Shown one piece after another: positions 8,607 through 18,061 of a DNA stretch of 64,000 bases. The notes beneath the pieces were generated by a model. It worked only from the letters and a program-made list of their open reading frames with translations, did not search any database and was not told the origin of the DNA. The first letter of the stretch is position 1. Each line of letters starts with the position of its first letter. This DNA comes from Pseudodonghicola xiamenensis DSM 18339 (lineage in GTDB: Bacteria; Pseudomonadota; Alphaproteobacteria; Rhodobacterales; Rhodobacteraceae), in the NCBI RefSeq assembly GCF_000429365.1, contig NZ_KE386893.1, forward strand, positions 45,769-109,768. Reading direction: 5' to 3'. The position numbers were made by a program, and so were the translations under genes.

Positions 8607-9602
8607 TCAACGAGGGGTGGCTGTCAAAGGCGAAGCGGTCTTGCGGGGTTTGAGCCCCGGTCCGAAACTATGGGCGACAAGGTCACGCAGGAAATGATCT
8701 GGATCAGCCTGCGGCTTGCCCTGCAGCAGCCGGCGCAGGCCCCAGATCGTCTGTCCGGCCACGCGGGCCAGCGTCGCGGCCAGCGCATAGGCGGGCCCGT
8801 GGGTCTTGGTGAAGTAATAGCGGCGCGAGTCGAACCAATAGCCCGGCGTCCGGCTCCACCGTTTCATGCCGGTGGAGACGGAGCCCAGATGCATGATCCG
8901 GCTTTTCGGGACGAACCAGCATTGCCAGCCGGCCCGCGCCGCCCGATGGCAAAGTTCGGTTTCTTCGTAATAAAGGAAAAAGGTCTCGTCGAAGCCGCCG
9001 ATCTGATGGATCATCCCGGCCCGCAGCATCAGGCTGGCGCCGGCGGTCCAGTCGATCTGGGTCGTCTCGGCCGGGACCGGCAGGGCGACGATGGCGTTCT
9101 TCAGCAGGCGCGAGAAGATGCCGGTGCGCGCCGCCGTCTCGAACTCTCCGGCGGCGGAGGGGAAGCGGAAGGCGGTCTGATGCGGTAGCCCATCCTCGCC
9201 ATAGACGAAGCTGCCGGCGAACCCGGCCTTGGGATGGGCGATCAGGAAATCGCGCAGGGCCGCGATGGTGCCCGCTTCGGGAAAGGCGTCGGAGTTCAGA
9301 AGGTAATAGAAATCCGGCGCCGCGCCGGAGGCGAGGCCGGCGGCCATGCCAACATTCATACCAGCCCCGAAGCCGCCGTTATGGTCCGAGGCGATCACCC
9401 TGAGCCGGCCGGAGCCGAGCCAGCCGCGTGCTTCCGCTGCGGCGCGGATGGTCTCGAACGATCCGTCGCCCGAATCGTTGTCGACGATCACGATCTCGCC
9501 GGCGACATGCTCCATCGCAGCCAGCGCCGCCTCGGCCGACCGCAGGGTCAGATCGGGGGTGCGGAAGTTCAGCAGGATGGTCAGGACGGTAGGGCCGGTC
9601 AT
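8607..9602 (-). CDS. Family 2 glycosyltransferase (rhamnosyltransferase-like)
   Basis: The protein has 331 residues if it starts at the ATG at 9602. That start is preceded by GGCGGAG at ribosome-binding distance and lies 5 bp after the polyketide synthase stop; a longer frame upstream overlaps the synthase and does not look like the family. The N-terminus LTILLNFRTPD, then IVIVDNDSGDGS, NGGFGAGMN and LLNSDAF are classic WbbL/RfbF-type elements, and FYYEETELCHRA-like text near residue 220 (LYYEETELCHRA) supplies the ED-type catalytic acid. The enzyme probably transfers a deoxysugar or hexose. Its position between the two assembly-line genes, with spacers of 5 and 9 bp, suggests that its sugar ends up on the same product or carrier lipid. 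Confidence 0.88.
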   Translation of the reverse strand: MTGPTVLTILLNFRTPDLTLRSAEAALAAMEHVAGEIVIVDNDSGDGSFETIRAAAEARGWLGSGRLRVIASDHNGGFGAGMNVGMAAGLASGAAPDFYYLLNSDAFPEAGTIAALRDFLIAHPKAGFAGSFVYGEDGLPHQTAFRFPSAAGEFETAARTGIFSRLLKNAIVALPVPAETTQIDWTAGASLMLRAGMIHQIGGFDETFFLYYEETELCHRAARAGWQCWFVPKSRIMHLGSVSTGMKRWSRTPGYWFDSRRYYFTKTHGPAYALAATLARVAGQTIWGLRRLLQGKPQADPDHFLRDLVAHSFGPGLKPRKTASPLTATPR

Positions 9603-9607
9603 CGCGA

Positions 9608-12600
9608 TCACTCCGCCGCCTGTTGATGATCGCCCGAAACCTCGGGGCTGTCGGGCGGCAGCCCGGCCTCGGCCTTGTCGATGAAGGTCTTCATCTTCTC
9701 GGCCAGCACGCTGACATTCGGGACCAGCACCATGGAATCGTGATCCCCCGGCACCTCGATCACCCGCGTGCGCGGCACGTAGGCGGTCCATTGGTTGTCG
9801 TCGAAGACATATTCGCGCGCAGCACTCACCCAATTGCCGCCCGAGACCTTCCAGCGCCGATCAAGCGGCGGGCGGAACAGCACCATCGGCCCGTTCCAGG
9901 GCTTGAGGTCATAGGCCGCCAGCGAGTCGCGGAAGGCGGCCTCGATCTTCTCGTTGTTGAAGCTGGTGCCGGTGCTGACCAGCGCCGGGGCGCCACGGCG
10001 TTTCTGCAGCTCCCATCGGATACGGTTGCCAGCCCATTCGCCCAGGTATCCGGCGCCCTTGCGGCGCAGCTCCTGCAACTTGATCAGCGCCTTGTCCTGC
10101 GAGCTGAGCGTCGGGCGGACGGGCAGGGGAGTGTCGAGCATGACCAGCAGCGCCACCTCTTCGCCCGCGGCCTCAAGCTGGCGCGCGATTTCATAGGCGG
10201 TGATGCCACCGCCCGAGAAGCCGCCCAGCAGATAGGGCCCATGCGGCTGCACCTGGCGCAGCTCGGCGATGTAATCGGCGGCGGCCTCCTCCATGCGGTG
10301 GTGGGGTTCGTCGCCGCCGATCAGCCCGCGCGCCTGCAACCCCCAGACCGGCCGGTCGCGGCCCAGCATCAGCGCCAGATGCCGCAGGTTCAGCACGTTG
10401 CCGAACATGCCGGCGACCAGGAAGAACGGGGTGCGCGCCGCGGCGCCGCCCTTGTGCAGCGCCACCAGATGGGTGAAGGCCGGTGTGGCCTCCGCCTGCG
10501 GCGGCGCCTCTCCCTCGACGGCCTCGCTAGTCACCCCGGTGCGCGCGGCGATGAGCCCGGCCAGGGCGGCGACGCTCGGCGCCTCGAACAGGGTGGCGAG
10601 CGGGAATTCGACATCATAGAGCCGGCTGATCCGGGCGAAGAGCCGCACCGCGATCAGCGAATGGCCGCCAAGATCGAAGAAACTGTCGTTCACCCCGACC
10701 CGTGCCACCCCGAGAAGCGAGGAGAACAGACCGGCAAGGGTCTTTTCCACCTCGGTCGTGGGGGCGACATAATCGGTGTCGAGATCGGGACGATCAAAGC
10801 TTTGCGCCTCGTCCGGTTTCGGCGCGCTGACCCTTGCGGCCTGGGCGATCAGCGCCGGCAGGTCGAGCGTGCTGATCAGTACCTGCGGCGCCCCCAGCGC
10901 CAACGCCCGGCGCAGCGCCTCGGGCCCGTCCTCTGGGCGGATGCCTTGGGTGATATTGTGCCGCAGCCGCTGTTCCTCGGGGCTGAGCGGCGCGTCATGC
11001 GTCGTCGCCACCAGGCCGAGATCGGCGGCCTGCGCATCGGGTTTGTCCGGCGCGGAGAACTCCAGCGTGCCGGCGGTGCGGGTCATCTGGAAGCCTTCGA
11101 TCTCGACACAGACATTGCCCTGCGCGTCGGTCAGGGTGACATCGAAGCTGGTGAACCCCTCGGTCGTGGCGCTGCCCGGGGTCAGTCGCATCCAACTCCG
11201 GATCTCGCCCGGCAGGGGGGCGAAGACGCGGATGGCACGATAGCTGACCGGTACCCAGAGCGCCGCGTCGTCGTAGCCTGGCGCCAGTGCGATGGCCCAG
11301 CCGGTGGCGAGATCGAGAAGCCCCGGGTGCATCAGAAAACCCTCGGCCAGATCGCCCCGGCACTGTTGCGGCAGGCTCAGCGTGGCGAGCCCTTCACCCG
11401 CGCCCATGGCGCGGCGGCGCAGTACCTGCCAGCGCGGGCCGAAGCGCAGATGCGCCTCTTGAGGGGAATGCAGGCAGTCGTCAGGTCCGGCCAGCTCCGG
11501 CGTACCGCAGCGCGCGGCGATCGCTGTCAGATCGAGCGGCGCGGGGCGGGCCGGATCGGCGAGGGGCAGGATCTGCGCCTGGGCGTTCAGTTCGTACCCC
11601 GCGGCCTCTTCGGCGCCAAGCGCGGCATGTACGGTCAGATTCAGGCTCGCCTCATCGGCCTCCAGCCGCAGGACGGCGCGGCGGGGCTGGTCGTTCGCCA
11701 CCCGCAGCGGCCTGAGGAAATAGAGATCGCGGATCTCGTAGGGCACGGCGATGCCCTGGGCCGCCATCGCCTCTGCCGCCAGCTCGATATAGCCGGTTCC
11801 GGGCAACAGCGCCTCGCCCGCGGCAGTGCGGTGCTGGTCGAACACCCAATCGTCTTGCGCATCATAGGTCGACACGAACAGGCGATTGCCGCCGGCATCG
11901 AAACCGGTCTCGCGCAGCAGCGGCTGATCGCACTCCACCCGCTCGCTCGGCTTGCCGGCGCTGTCGCGGGCGGACATGGCATCGGCGGCCATGCCGACTT
12001 GGGACCAGACGCCCCAATCGACAGCCATCACCCGCGTCGCGGCGCCGTTGCGGCCCTGGGCGAATGCGTTGAGATATTCGTTCGCAGCCACATAGTCGAT
12101 CTGCCCCGCCGGCGCCGTTGCGGTGGAGGAGGAGGAGAACAGGACCATCACCTCGACCATCCCGTCGGGGAAGAGGGTGTCGAGCACCCTGAGGCCGGTG
12201 ACTTTCGGCGAGAAGACCTGGGCGACGCCGCTTTCGGTCTTGGCCAGCACCGGGCCGTCGTCGATCTGGCCGGCGGCATGGATCACCCCGGTCACCGCGC
12301 CAAAGCGTTCCTCGGCTTCGGCCACGGCGGCGCGCATACGGTCGATGTTGCAGACATCCGCCGCGATCGCCATCACCGCGCCCTCACCGATCTCCTCCAG
12401 CCCCTGCAGCGCGTGAATGCGCCGCGCCAGCCGGTCGCCGGGGGGATGGCTGGCAAGATAGCCGGCCCACTCGTCGCGGGCGGGCAGGGGATCGCGGGCC
12501 AGAAGGATCACATTGGCGCCGTGATCGCGCATCAGCTCGGCCGCCAGCGTCAGCCCGATGCCACCGAAGCCGCCGGTGATCAGATAGGTGCCGCCGGTCT

Positions 12601-15600
12601 TCCAAACCGGCGCGGCGCTATCCTCAAGCGGCAGCGGCCGCCAACTGCGGACATAGCGTTTCTCTCCCCGCCGCAGCGCCACCTCATTACCGGGCTCGGC
12701 CAGCAATTCCTCCAGCGCCTGCGAGACCAGCGGCGTCAGATCGGCCGGGGCCGCGCCGCCGCCGAGCGCCGTGAGAAGGCGCTTCGGCGCCACCTCGGGC
12801 AGAGCGATATCGACCGAGGCGAGGGTGATCCCCGGCATCTCGTGCGGGATCACGCCGACCGGGCCGGCGATCAGAGATTTCTCGGGATAGGGCAGCCCTT
12901 CGTCATCAAGCTGCGCCGCGCCATTGGTGAAGGCGACGATATGCACCGGGTGCTCCAACTCTGCGCCGCCAAGCGCCTGGGCCAGATACATCAGGCTGAA
13001 GAAGCCCTGTTCCAGCATCCGGTCATAGAACGATCCGCCGGGGCGGTGGCTTTCGTCCCGGGTGACCAGCCAGAAATGCCCGATCCGCGTCGGGCTGCGG
13101 CCGGCCTCGGCCAGATCGGCCAGCAGGCTGTCATAGCCGAAGCGGCCCTGTTCGGGCGGCAGTTGATACCGATCGTCGGAGAGCTTGGCATAGGTGTCGC
13201 CCGGGGTGACCCGGGTCACGCTCTGGCCCGCCTCGGTCAGTCGCCGGATCACATCCGCCGCCAGCCCCGCGTCATCTTCGAAGATCAGCCAGGTCTGCGC
13301 CCCGGCCTCGGCCAGATCACGCTCTACGTCGATCTCGCAATCCGCCGGCCGTGGCCGCCAGGCCGGGCGATAGCCCCAGCGTGCCATGTCCTCGATGCGG
13401 GAGAGCGAGACCTCGCCCTCCACCGTCACCTGCGGCTTGCCGGGGTCGATGAAATAGCGGCTGGACTGGAAGGCATAGGTCGGCAGCGGCAGGCGGTGGC
13501 GCTTGGTCTCGCCCCAGATCTGATCCCAATCCGCCTCGATCCCGCAGGCCCAGAGCCGGCCGATGCCGGACAGGAAATAGGCGTCGTCGGCGATCTCCTG
13601 CTGCGGGTGACGGAGCGAGCTGATCACCTGACCCGAGCCGACCGCGTCGTTCATCTGCGCCAGCGAGCTGAGCGCCTTGCCCGGCCCGACCTCGAGAAAG
13701 ACGCGTTTCTTGCCCTGCGCCAGGGCGGTGACGCAATCGTTGAACCGCACGGTGTTGCGCAACTGACCGACCCAATAGTCGGGGTCGGTCGCCTGTTCGG
13801 CACTCAGGGGCGCGCCGGTGCGGTTCGACATCACCTTCATCGTCGGCGCCGACAGAGGGATCGAGCGCAGGAAGGCGCCGAATTCTGCCAGGATCGGGTC
13901 GAGCATGCGCGAATGCGCCGCGATGTCGATCTGCACCCGCTGGTGGTCAATCTCCCGCGCGGTGAGGGTCTCTGACAGCGCATCGAGCGCCGCCTGAGGT
14001 CCGGAGACGGCGCAAAGCCGAGGGGCGTTGACGCTGGCGATGTCCAGATCGTCGCCGATCAGCTCGCGCAGTTCCGCCTCGGGCAGCGACACGCTCAGCA
14101 TGCCGCCCGCCGGCACGGTGTCGAACAGCCGCCCACGTAGCAGCACCAGGTCGATGCAATCCTCGAACGACATCACGCCGGCCAGACAGGCGGCGGTATT
14201 CTCGCCCATCGAATGGCCGACTAGGGCGGCGGGGCGGGCGCCCCAGCTCATCCACAATTGGGCCAGCGCATATTCGACGATCATGATCAGCGGCAATTGC
14301 ACTGAGGGGCGCGTCAGCTTCCGGTCGGCCTCGGCCTGCGCTGCCTCATCCTCGGGCAGCCAAAGGGCGCGAATGTCGAAATCGAGCTTGGGTTCCAGAT
14401 GGTCCAGACCGCGATCCATCCAGTCGGCAAAGACCGGCTCGGTCTCGTAGAGATCGCGGGCCATGCCGGCATATTGGGCGCCGCCGCCGGGGAACATGAA
14501 CACCAGTTCAGGCGCGGTGCCCAGCCGGTCGTGGGTGAAAACTTGGCGCGGGTCGTTCTCCTCCAGCAGCCGCGCTGCTTCCTCGGCACTCTCGGCGACC
14601 AGTACCCGGCGCTTGTCGAATCCGCGGCGCCCTTCCTTCAGGGTAAAGGCGACATCGGCCAACGGCAGATCGGGATTGGCGCGCAGATGCGCCGCCAGTG
14701 CGCGGGAATTGGCATCAAGCGCTGCACGGCTGCGGCCGGAGAGGCAGAGGATCTGGAAGGGGAATTCGCTTTCCTCCGACGGCGCGCGCTCGGGTGCCTC
14801 CTCAAGGATCGCATGGGCATTGGTGCCGCCGACGCCAAGCGCGTTGATGCCGGCGCGGCGCGGGCCCTTGTGCGATTGCCAGGGCATCAGCTTGTCGGCG
14901 ACCTGGAACGGCGAATGATCGAAATCAATCGCCGGGTTCGGCGCCTCATAACCCAGAGAGGGCGGGATTTCCCCATGTTTCAGCGCCAGCGTGGTCTTGA
15001 CCAGCCCGGCGACGCCGGCGGCGGTATCCAGATGGCCGATATTGGTCTTGACCGAGCCGATGCGGCAAAAGCCGGTATCGGGCGTCTGCTTGCGATAGGC
15101 CTCGGTCAGGGCGGAAACCTCGATCGGGTCGCCCAGATAGGTGCCGGTGCCGTGGCATTCAATGTAATCAATGGTGTCGGCCGGCACACCTGCGGCCTTC
15201 AGTGCCAGCGTCACCGCCTGTGATTGGCCATCGACCGAAGGCGCCAGATAACCCGCCTTGGCGGCGCCATCATTGTTGACGGCGCTGCCCTTGATCACCG
15301 CCCAGATGTGATCCCCGTCGGCAATCGCATCCTCCAGCCGTCTCAGCGCAACAGCGCCGGCACCAGAGCCGAAGACGGTGCCCTGCGCTCGGTGGTCGAA
15401 GGCATGGCAATGGCCATCGGGAGAGAGGATCTCGTTTTCCTTGTAAACATATCCACGGCCCTGCGGCAGCTCGATGGTCACACCGCCGGCCAGGGCCATG
15501 TCACAATCGCCGTCGCGCAGCGCCTTGCAGGCGTAATGCACCGCCACCAGCGAGGTGGAGCAGGCGGTCTGCAGGTTGATCGAGGGGCCCTTGAGGTCGA

Positions 15601-16111
15601 ACACATGGCTCACCCGGGTCGACAGGAAATCCTTGTCGTTGCCGGTGTGGCGCAGCAGGAACATGCCGACGTCCTGCACCAGCCCGGGGTTGGAGCAGAT
15701 GTTGAAATAGAAATAGCTCCCCATGCCGCAGCCGGCATAGACGCCGATCGGGCCGGCGATGGTTTCGGGCGGATGGCCGGCATCCTCCATCGCCTCCCAG
15801 GCGACTTCGAGGAACTTGCGGTGCTGCGGGTCGAGGATCGCGGCCTCCTTCGGAGAAAAGCCGAAGAATTCCGGGTCGAACATGGCGTAATCGTCGAGCG
15901 GCGCGGCGGCGGGGACGAAATTGGGATCGGACATCAGCGCCGGATCCTCGCCATTGGCGATCAGCTCCTCCTCGCTCAGCCGGACGATGGATTCCGTCCC
16001 ACTGCGCAGATTGGCCCAGAAGGCGTTGGCAGACCCTGCGCCGGGCACCCGGACAGAAAGACCCACGATGGCGATATCGCCGCTGCTGCTATGCTTGCTG
16101 TTCGACGTCAT
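9608..16111 (-). CDS. Type I polyketide synthase, KS-AT-KR-DH-ACP-TE
   Basis: One 2167-residue module. The ketosynthase (about 10-435) has C184 in QTACSTS, H320 in HGTGT and H360 in NIGHLD. The acyltransferase (about 535-850) has S634 in GHSMGE and an AAHS block with H733; extender choice is not clear from it. Residues about 890-1160 look like the structural half of a ketoreductase. The catalytic ketoreductase (1170-1370) has TGGFGGIG and Y1340/N1344. A dehydratase (about 1395-1680) has H1427 in HRTAAGEALLP and D1600. The ACP carries S1818 in LGGHSL. The thioesterase (1890-2145) has S1966 in GFSGGG, D1993 and H2124. All catalytic residues are present, so it should make and release an alpha,beta-unsaturated or hydroxy acyl chain. 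KR precedes DH, the reverse of most modular synthases. Confidence 0.95.
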   Translation of the reverse strand: MTSNSKHSSSGDIAIVGLSVRVPGAGSANAFWANLRSGTESIVRLSEEELIANGEDPALMSDPNFVPAAAPLDDYAMFDPEFFGFSPKEAAILDPQHRKFLEVAWEAMEDAGHPPETIAGPIGVYAGCGMGSYFYFNICSNPGLVQDVGMFLLRHTGNDKDFLSTRVSHVFDLKGPSINLQTACSTSLVAVHYACKALRDGDCDMALAGGVTIELPQGRGYVYKENEILSPDGHCHAFDHRAQGTVFGSGAGAVALRRLEDAIADGDHIWAVIKGSAVNNDGAAKAGYLAPSVDGQSQAVTLALKAAGVPADTIDYIECHGTGTYLGDPIEVSALTEAYRKQTPDTGFCRIGSVKTNIGHLDTAAGVAGLVKTTLALKHGEIPPSLGYEAPNPAIDFDHSPFQVADKLMPWQSHKGPRRAGINALGVGGTNAHAILEEAPERAPSEESEFPFQILCLSGRSRAALDANSRALAAHLRANPDLPLADVAFTLKEGRRGFDKRRVLVAESAEEAARLLEENDPRQVFTHDRLGTAPELVFMFPGGGAQYAGMARDLYETEPVFADWMDRGLDHLEPKLDFDIRALWLPEDEAAQAEADRKLTRPSVQLPLIMIVEYALAQLWMSWGARPAALVGHSMGENTAACLAGVMSFEDCIDLVLLRGRLFDTVPAGGMLSVSLPEAELRELIGDDLDIASVNAPRLCAVSGPQAALDALSETLTAREIDHQRVQIDIAAHSRMLDPILAEFGAFLRSIPLSAPTMKVMSNRTGAPLSAEQATDPDYWVGQLRNTVRFNDCVTALAQGKKRVFLEVGPGKALSSLAQMNDAVGSGQVISSLRHPQQEIADDAYFLSGIGRLWACGIEADWDQIWGETKRHRLPLPTYAFQSSRYFIDPGKPQVTVEGEVSLSRIEDMARWGYRPAWRPRPADCEIDVERDLAEAGAQTWLIFEDDAGLAADVIRRLTEAGQSVTRVTPGDTYAKLSDDRYQLPPEQGRFGYDSLLADLAEAGRSPTRIGHFWLVTRDESHRPGGSFYDRMLEQGFFSLMYLAQALGGAELEHPVHIVAFTNGAAQLDDEGLPYPEKSLIAGPVGVIPHEMPGITLASVDIALPEVAPKRLLTALGGGAAPADLTPLVSQALEELLAEPGNEVALRRGEKRYVRSWRPLPLEDSAAPVWKTGGTYLITGGFGGIGLTLAAELMRDHGANVILLARDPLPARDEWAGYLASHPPGDRLARRIHALQGLEEIGEGAVMAIAADVCNIDRMRAAVAEAEERFGAVTGVIHAAGQIDDGPVLAKTESGVAQVFSPKVTGLRVLDTLFPDGMVEVMVLFSSSSTATAPAGQIDYVAANEYLNAFAQGRNGAATRVMAVDWGVWSQVGMAADAMSARDSAGKPSERVECDQPLLRETGFDAGGNRLFVSTYDAQDDWVFDQHRTAAGEALLPGTGYIELAAEAMAAQGIAVPYEIRDLYFLRPLRVANDQPRRAVLRLEADEASLNLTVHAALGAEEAAGYELNAQAQILPLADPARPAPLDLTAIAARCGTPELAGPDDCLHSPQEAHLRFGPRWQVLRRRAMGAGEGLATLSLPQQCRGDLAEGFLMHPGLLDLATGWAIALAPGYDDAALWVPVSYRAIRVFAPLPGEIRSWMRLTPGSATTEGFTSFDVTLTDAQGNVCVEIEGFQMTRTAGTLEFSAPDKPDAQAADLGLVATTHDAPLSPEEQRLRHNITQGIRPEDGPEALRRALALGAPQVLISTLDLPALIAQAARVSAPKPDEAQSFDRPDLDTDYVAPTTEVEKTLAGLFSSLLGVARVGVNDSFFDLGGHSLIAVRLFARISRLYDVEFPLATLFEAPSVAALAGLIAARTGVTSEAVEGEAPPQAEATPAFTHLVALHKGGAAARTPFFLVAGMFGNVLNLRHLALMLGRDRPVWGLQARGLIGGDEPHHRMEEAAADYIAELRQVQPHGPYLLGGFSGGGITAYEIARQLEAAGEEVALLVMLDTPLPVRPTLSSQDKALIKLQELRRKGAGYLGEWAGNRIRWELQKRRGAPALVSTGTSFNNEKIEAAFRDSLAAYDLKPWNGPMVLFRPPLDRRWKVSGGNWVSAAREYVFDDNQWTAYVPRTRVIEVPGDHDSMVLVPNVSVLAEKMKTFIDKAEAGLPPDSPEVSGDHQQAAE

Positions 16112-16389
16112 AAAGTGACCAAACGCTCCGCTTTACCCAACGCTGGCCCCCACCGCTGTCAAAGGATAGACATTCAGGGCCGTCGCCAACAGTTAATCTT
16201 GTACGGATGTCCAGCACTTGCCCTTAACGCTTTGTTTTGCCGGTGGAAAACTTGCCGGCCAGAAAAGGCGCTCATGCAGAAATTCGCACAATAGCATTCA
16301 TCGTCTGTTATTTTGTCCATCATGTGGACAATTTGTGGCTGTCGTCGCCTTAAATTCGGCTCTCTTCCCCCCGAAGATCCGGTGTGGGG
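16112..16389. other. Intergenic region upstream of the polyketide synthase operon
   Basis: This 278-bp stretch is visibly richer in A and T than its neighbours and has no credible gene. It separates the stop of the Wzy-like gene from the start of the polyketide synthase and is the natural place for the operon promoter. It contains the perfect dyad described separately. I could not pick one -35/-10 pair with confidence. Confidence 0.5.
16313..16331. promoter_or_regulatory. 19-bp dyad, likely operator for the PKS/NRPS operon
   Basis: TTGTCCA and TGGACAA form perfect 7-bp arms around a 5-bp spacer. It lies about 200 bp upstream of the polyketide synthase start in AT-rich DNA. Geometry fits a dimeric helix-turn-helix regulator; no regulator gene is visible next to it. 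Confidence 0.5.
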
Positions 16390-17832
16390 TCAGAGCACCG
16401 TGCGCCGGCCCCTGGGGCGTCGCCGCCCGATTGCGGGCCCCCGGCCGAACAGGCCGGGCTTGCTGTCGCGCGGCTCCTGAGTGGTGGCAAGGCGTGGATT
16501 TTCCGCATGTCCCAACACGGCCCCGGCACAGAGCCAGGTCAGGGGGATCAGCGTGGCGTTGAGCAACATGTCCACCATGGTCACCGCCACGATCAAGGCC
16601 ACAGGCGCGGCATAGATCGAAACAGCCTCGCCGCGGTTACGCCGCCACAGGAGGACCAGCGGCAGGGCGAGAAGCCCCATTTCGGCGATATATCCAAGCC
16701 AGCCGAAGGTGCCGAAGACGATGATCCAGCGCCCGTCGGGAACTGTCAGAACCTGGCCTGAGGCGGGATCGAGCAACAGGTTGCGGCCCCAGCCACCCCA
16801 GCCGAACAGTAGCTTGTAATGCGCTCGGCCCAACAGGATTTCTTCGTTGTGAATCCGGTATTGGAGCGAAGCGGCCCGTTCCTGGCTGATATCGGAGGCC
16901 CAGCTCAGGATTGAATCGAGCGGGATCAGCCCGGCATTGCGCAACATCGGATAAAGCACGGTGACCACTGCCAGCAGAAAGGCGATGCGAATTTGGACCT
17001 TGGGGCTGGTGAACAGCACCAGCGGCACGAAGCCGATCGCATAGAGCTGTGAGGCGAGGCTTTTGCACAGATACAGCACGCCGGCCAGGTAAAGGGTGGC
17101 CATGATCATCTTCATCTTGATCTTCGGGTCGGCATAGCGCGCCAGCGCGGCGGAAGACAGCAGCGCGCTGAACATGAAGAGCGCCAGCCAAAGCCCATGC
17201 GGCAGGAAGACAAGCGGACGAAAGCCCCCTTCGCGCATCATCTGTTCGAAGGAATGCTGGAAGAAGCCATAGACCCAGACGTTGATCTGCGGGCTCAGCC
17301 GGATTTCGATCAGCGACGGGATGGTATAGATCAGCCCGCCCACCATCGTCGCCAGCAGCAGTTCGCGCAGGCCCTTTTCGGTGCCCAGCAGGGCGCGGCC
17401 CAGCAGGAAGGGCAACAGCACGATCACCTGTCCCACCATCACCGAAAGGGTGTCATGCACCCGCAGCCCCTGCACGGTATAGCTGTCCCCCAATTCGTTG
17501 GAATAAGTCACCGGCTCGCCATTGGTCAGAACCGTGGGAATGGTGCCCAGCAGGAACATCAGCACCAGAAGCTTGCCGGCGGGGGTCTCCGGCAACAGCG
17601 GTACCTTGCGATGCAGCATTAGGACCACCAGCAGGAAGGCCATGACGCTGGGGATCGAATTCTTGTCCATCGGCGGGATCAGCGGCAGATCGAAATTCGC
17701 CACCGGCGGTAGCACCAGATAGCCGCCCAGGATACACCAGATCAGCGCGCGTTCCGGCGCCATCCGCTTCATCAGGACGATGCAGATCACCGGCCAGATC
17801 ACGAGCATCAGCATGGCAAAGGCGTTGGGCAT
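16390..17832 (-). CDS. Wzy / O-antigen-ligase-like polytopic membrane protein
   Basis: The protein is a chain of about a dozen hydrophobic segments with one larger outside loop, RIHNEEILLGRAHYKLLFGW followed by GGWGRN, which resembles the Arg/His-Asn...Gly-Trp-Gly loop of O-antigen polymerases and ligases. These proteins join lipid-linked repeat units in the outer leaflet of the inner membrane. I chose the ATG at 17832 (480 residues) because the first membrane segment begins at once (MPNAFAMLMLVIW); a frame open to 17964 adds 44 polar residues that look non-native, and no strong ribosome site decides. The C-terminus is a basic tail. It is on the same strand as the PKS operon, 278 bp upstream, and divergent from the WecG-like gene. 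Polymerase and ligase cannot be told apart from sequence alone. Confidence 0.78.
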   Translation of the reverse strand: MPNAFAMLMLVIWPVICIVLMKRMAPERALIWCILGGYLVLPPVANFDLPLIPPMDKNSIPSVMAFLLVVLMLHRKVPLLPETPAGKLLVLMFLLGTIPTVLTNGEPVTYSNELGDSYTVQGLRVHDTLSVMVGQVIVLLPFLLGRALLGTEKGLRELLLATMVGGLIYTIPSLIEIRLSPQINVWVYGFFQHSFEQMMREGGFRPLVFLPHGLWLALFMFSALLSSAALARYADPKIKMKMIMATLYLAGVLYLCKSLASQLYAIGFVPLVLFTSPKVQIRIAFLLAVVTVLYPMLRNAGLIPLDSILSWASDISQERAASLQYRIHNEEILLGRAHYKLLFGWGGWGRNLLLDPASGQVLTVPDGRWIIVFGTFGWLGYIAEMGLLALPLVLLWRRNRGEAVSIYAAPVALIVAVTMVDMLLNATLIPLTWLCAGAVLGHAENPRLATTQEPRDSKPGLFGRGPAIGRRRPRGRRTVL

Positions 17833-18061
17833 GGGGTGGCTGCTCGGGTCGTTGTCTGGTTTTGGCGCCTGTGCGCCGGCGCAGTCTAGCAACTCTGCCC
17901 GGCTCTGTCCTCCTCCGTTGTGCGGCATTGCATCTGAACGGGGCTGAGGTGGGCCGTGATACAACGGCGGGGCGGGAAATTTTCGCTCCCGGCTGTTCGC
18001 AGGGGCGATTCGGCCCTATGCCGGAGGGGCTTCCCCGTGTGGTTGGGAAAGGAGAGGGCCA

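Noticed and set aside
3723..9188. A very long open frame on the + strand (1821 codons) opposite the NRPS gene
   Set aside because: It mirrors the NRPS coding frame and has the low-complexity, Gly/Arg/Asp/His-rich composition of antisense frames in GC-rich DNA. No domain is recognisable.
8603..9833. A start at 9833 for the middle glycosyltransferase
   Set aside because: The extra 77 residues lie inside the polyketide synthase gene and lack family similarity, while the ATG at 9602 has a good ribosome site and begins the GT-A fold at once.
9623..13975. A 1450-codon open frame on the + strand opposite the polyketide synthase
   Set aside because: It is a composition artefact of the opposite strand of a long GC-rich gene; there is no motif or ribosome site.
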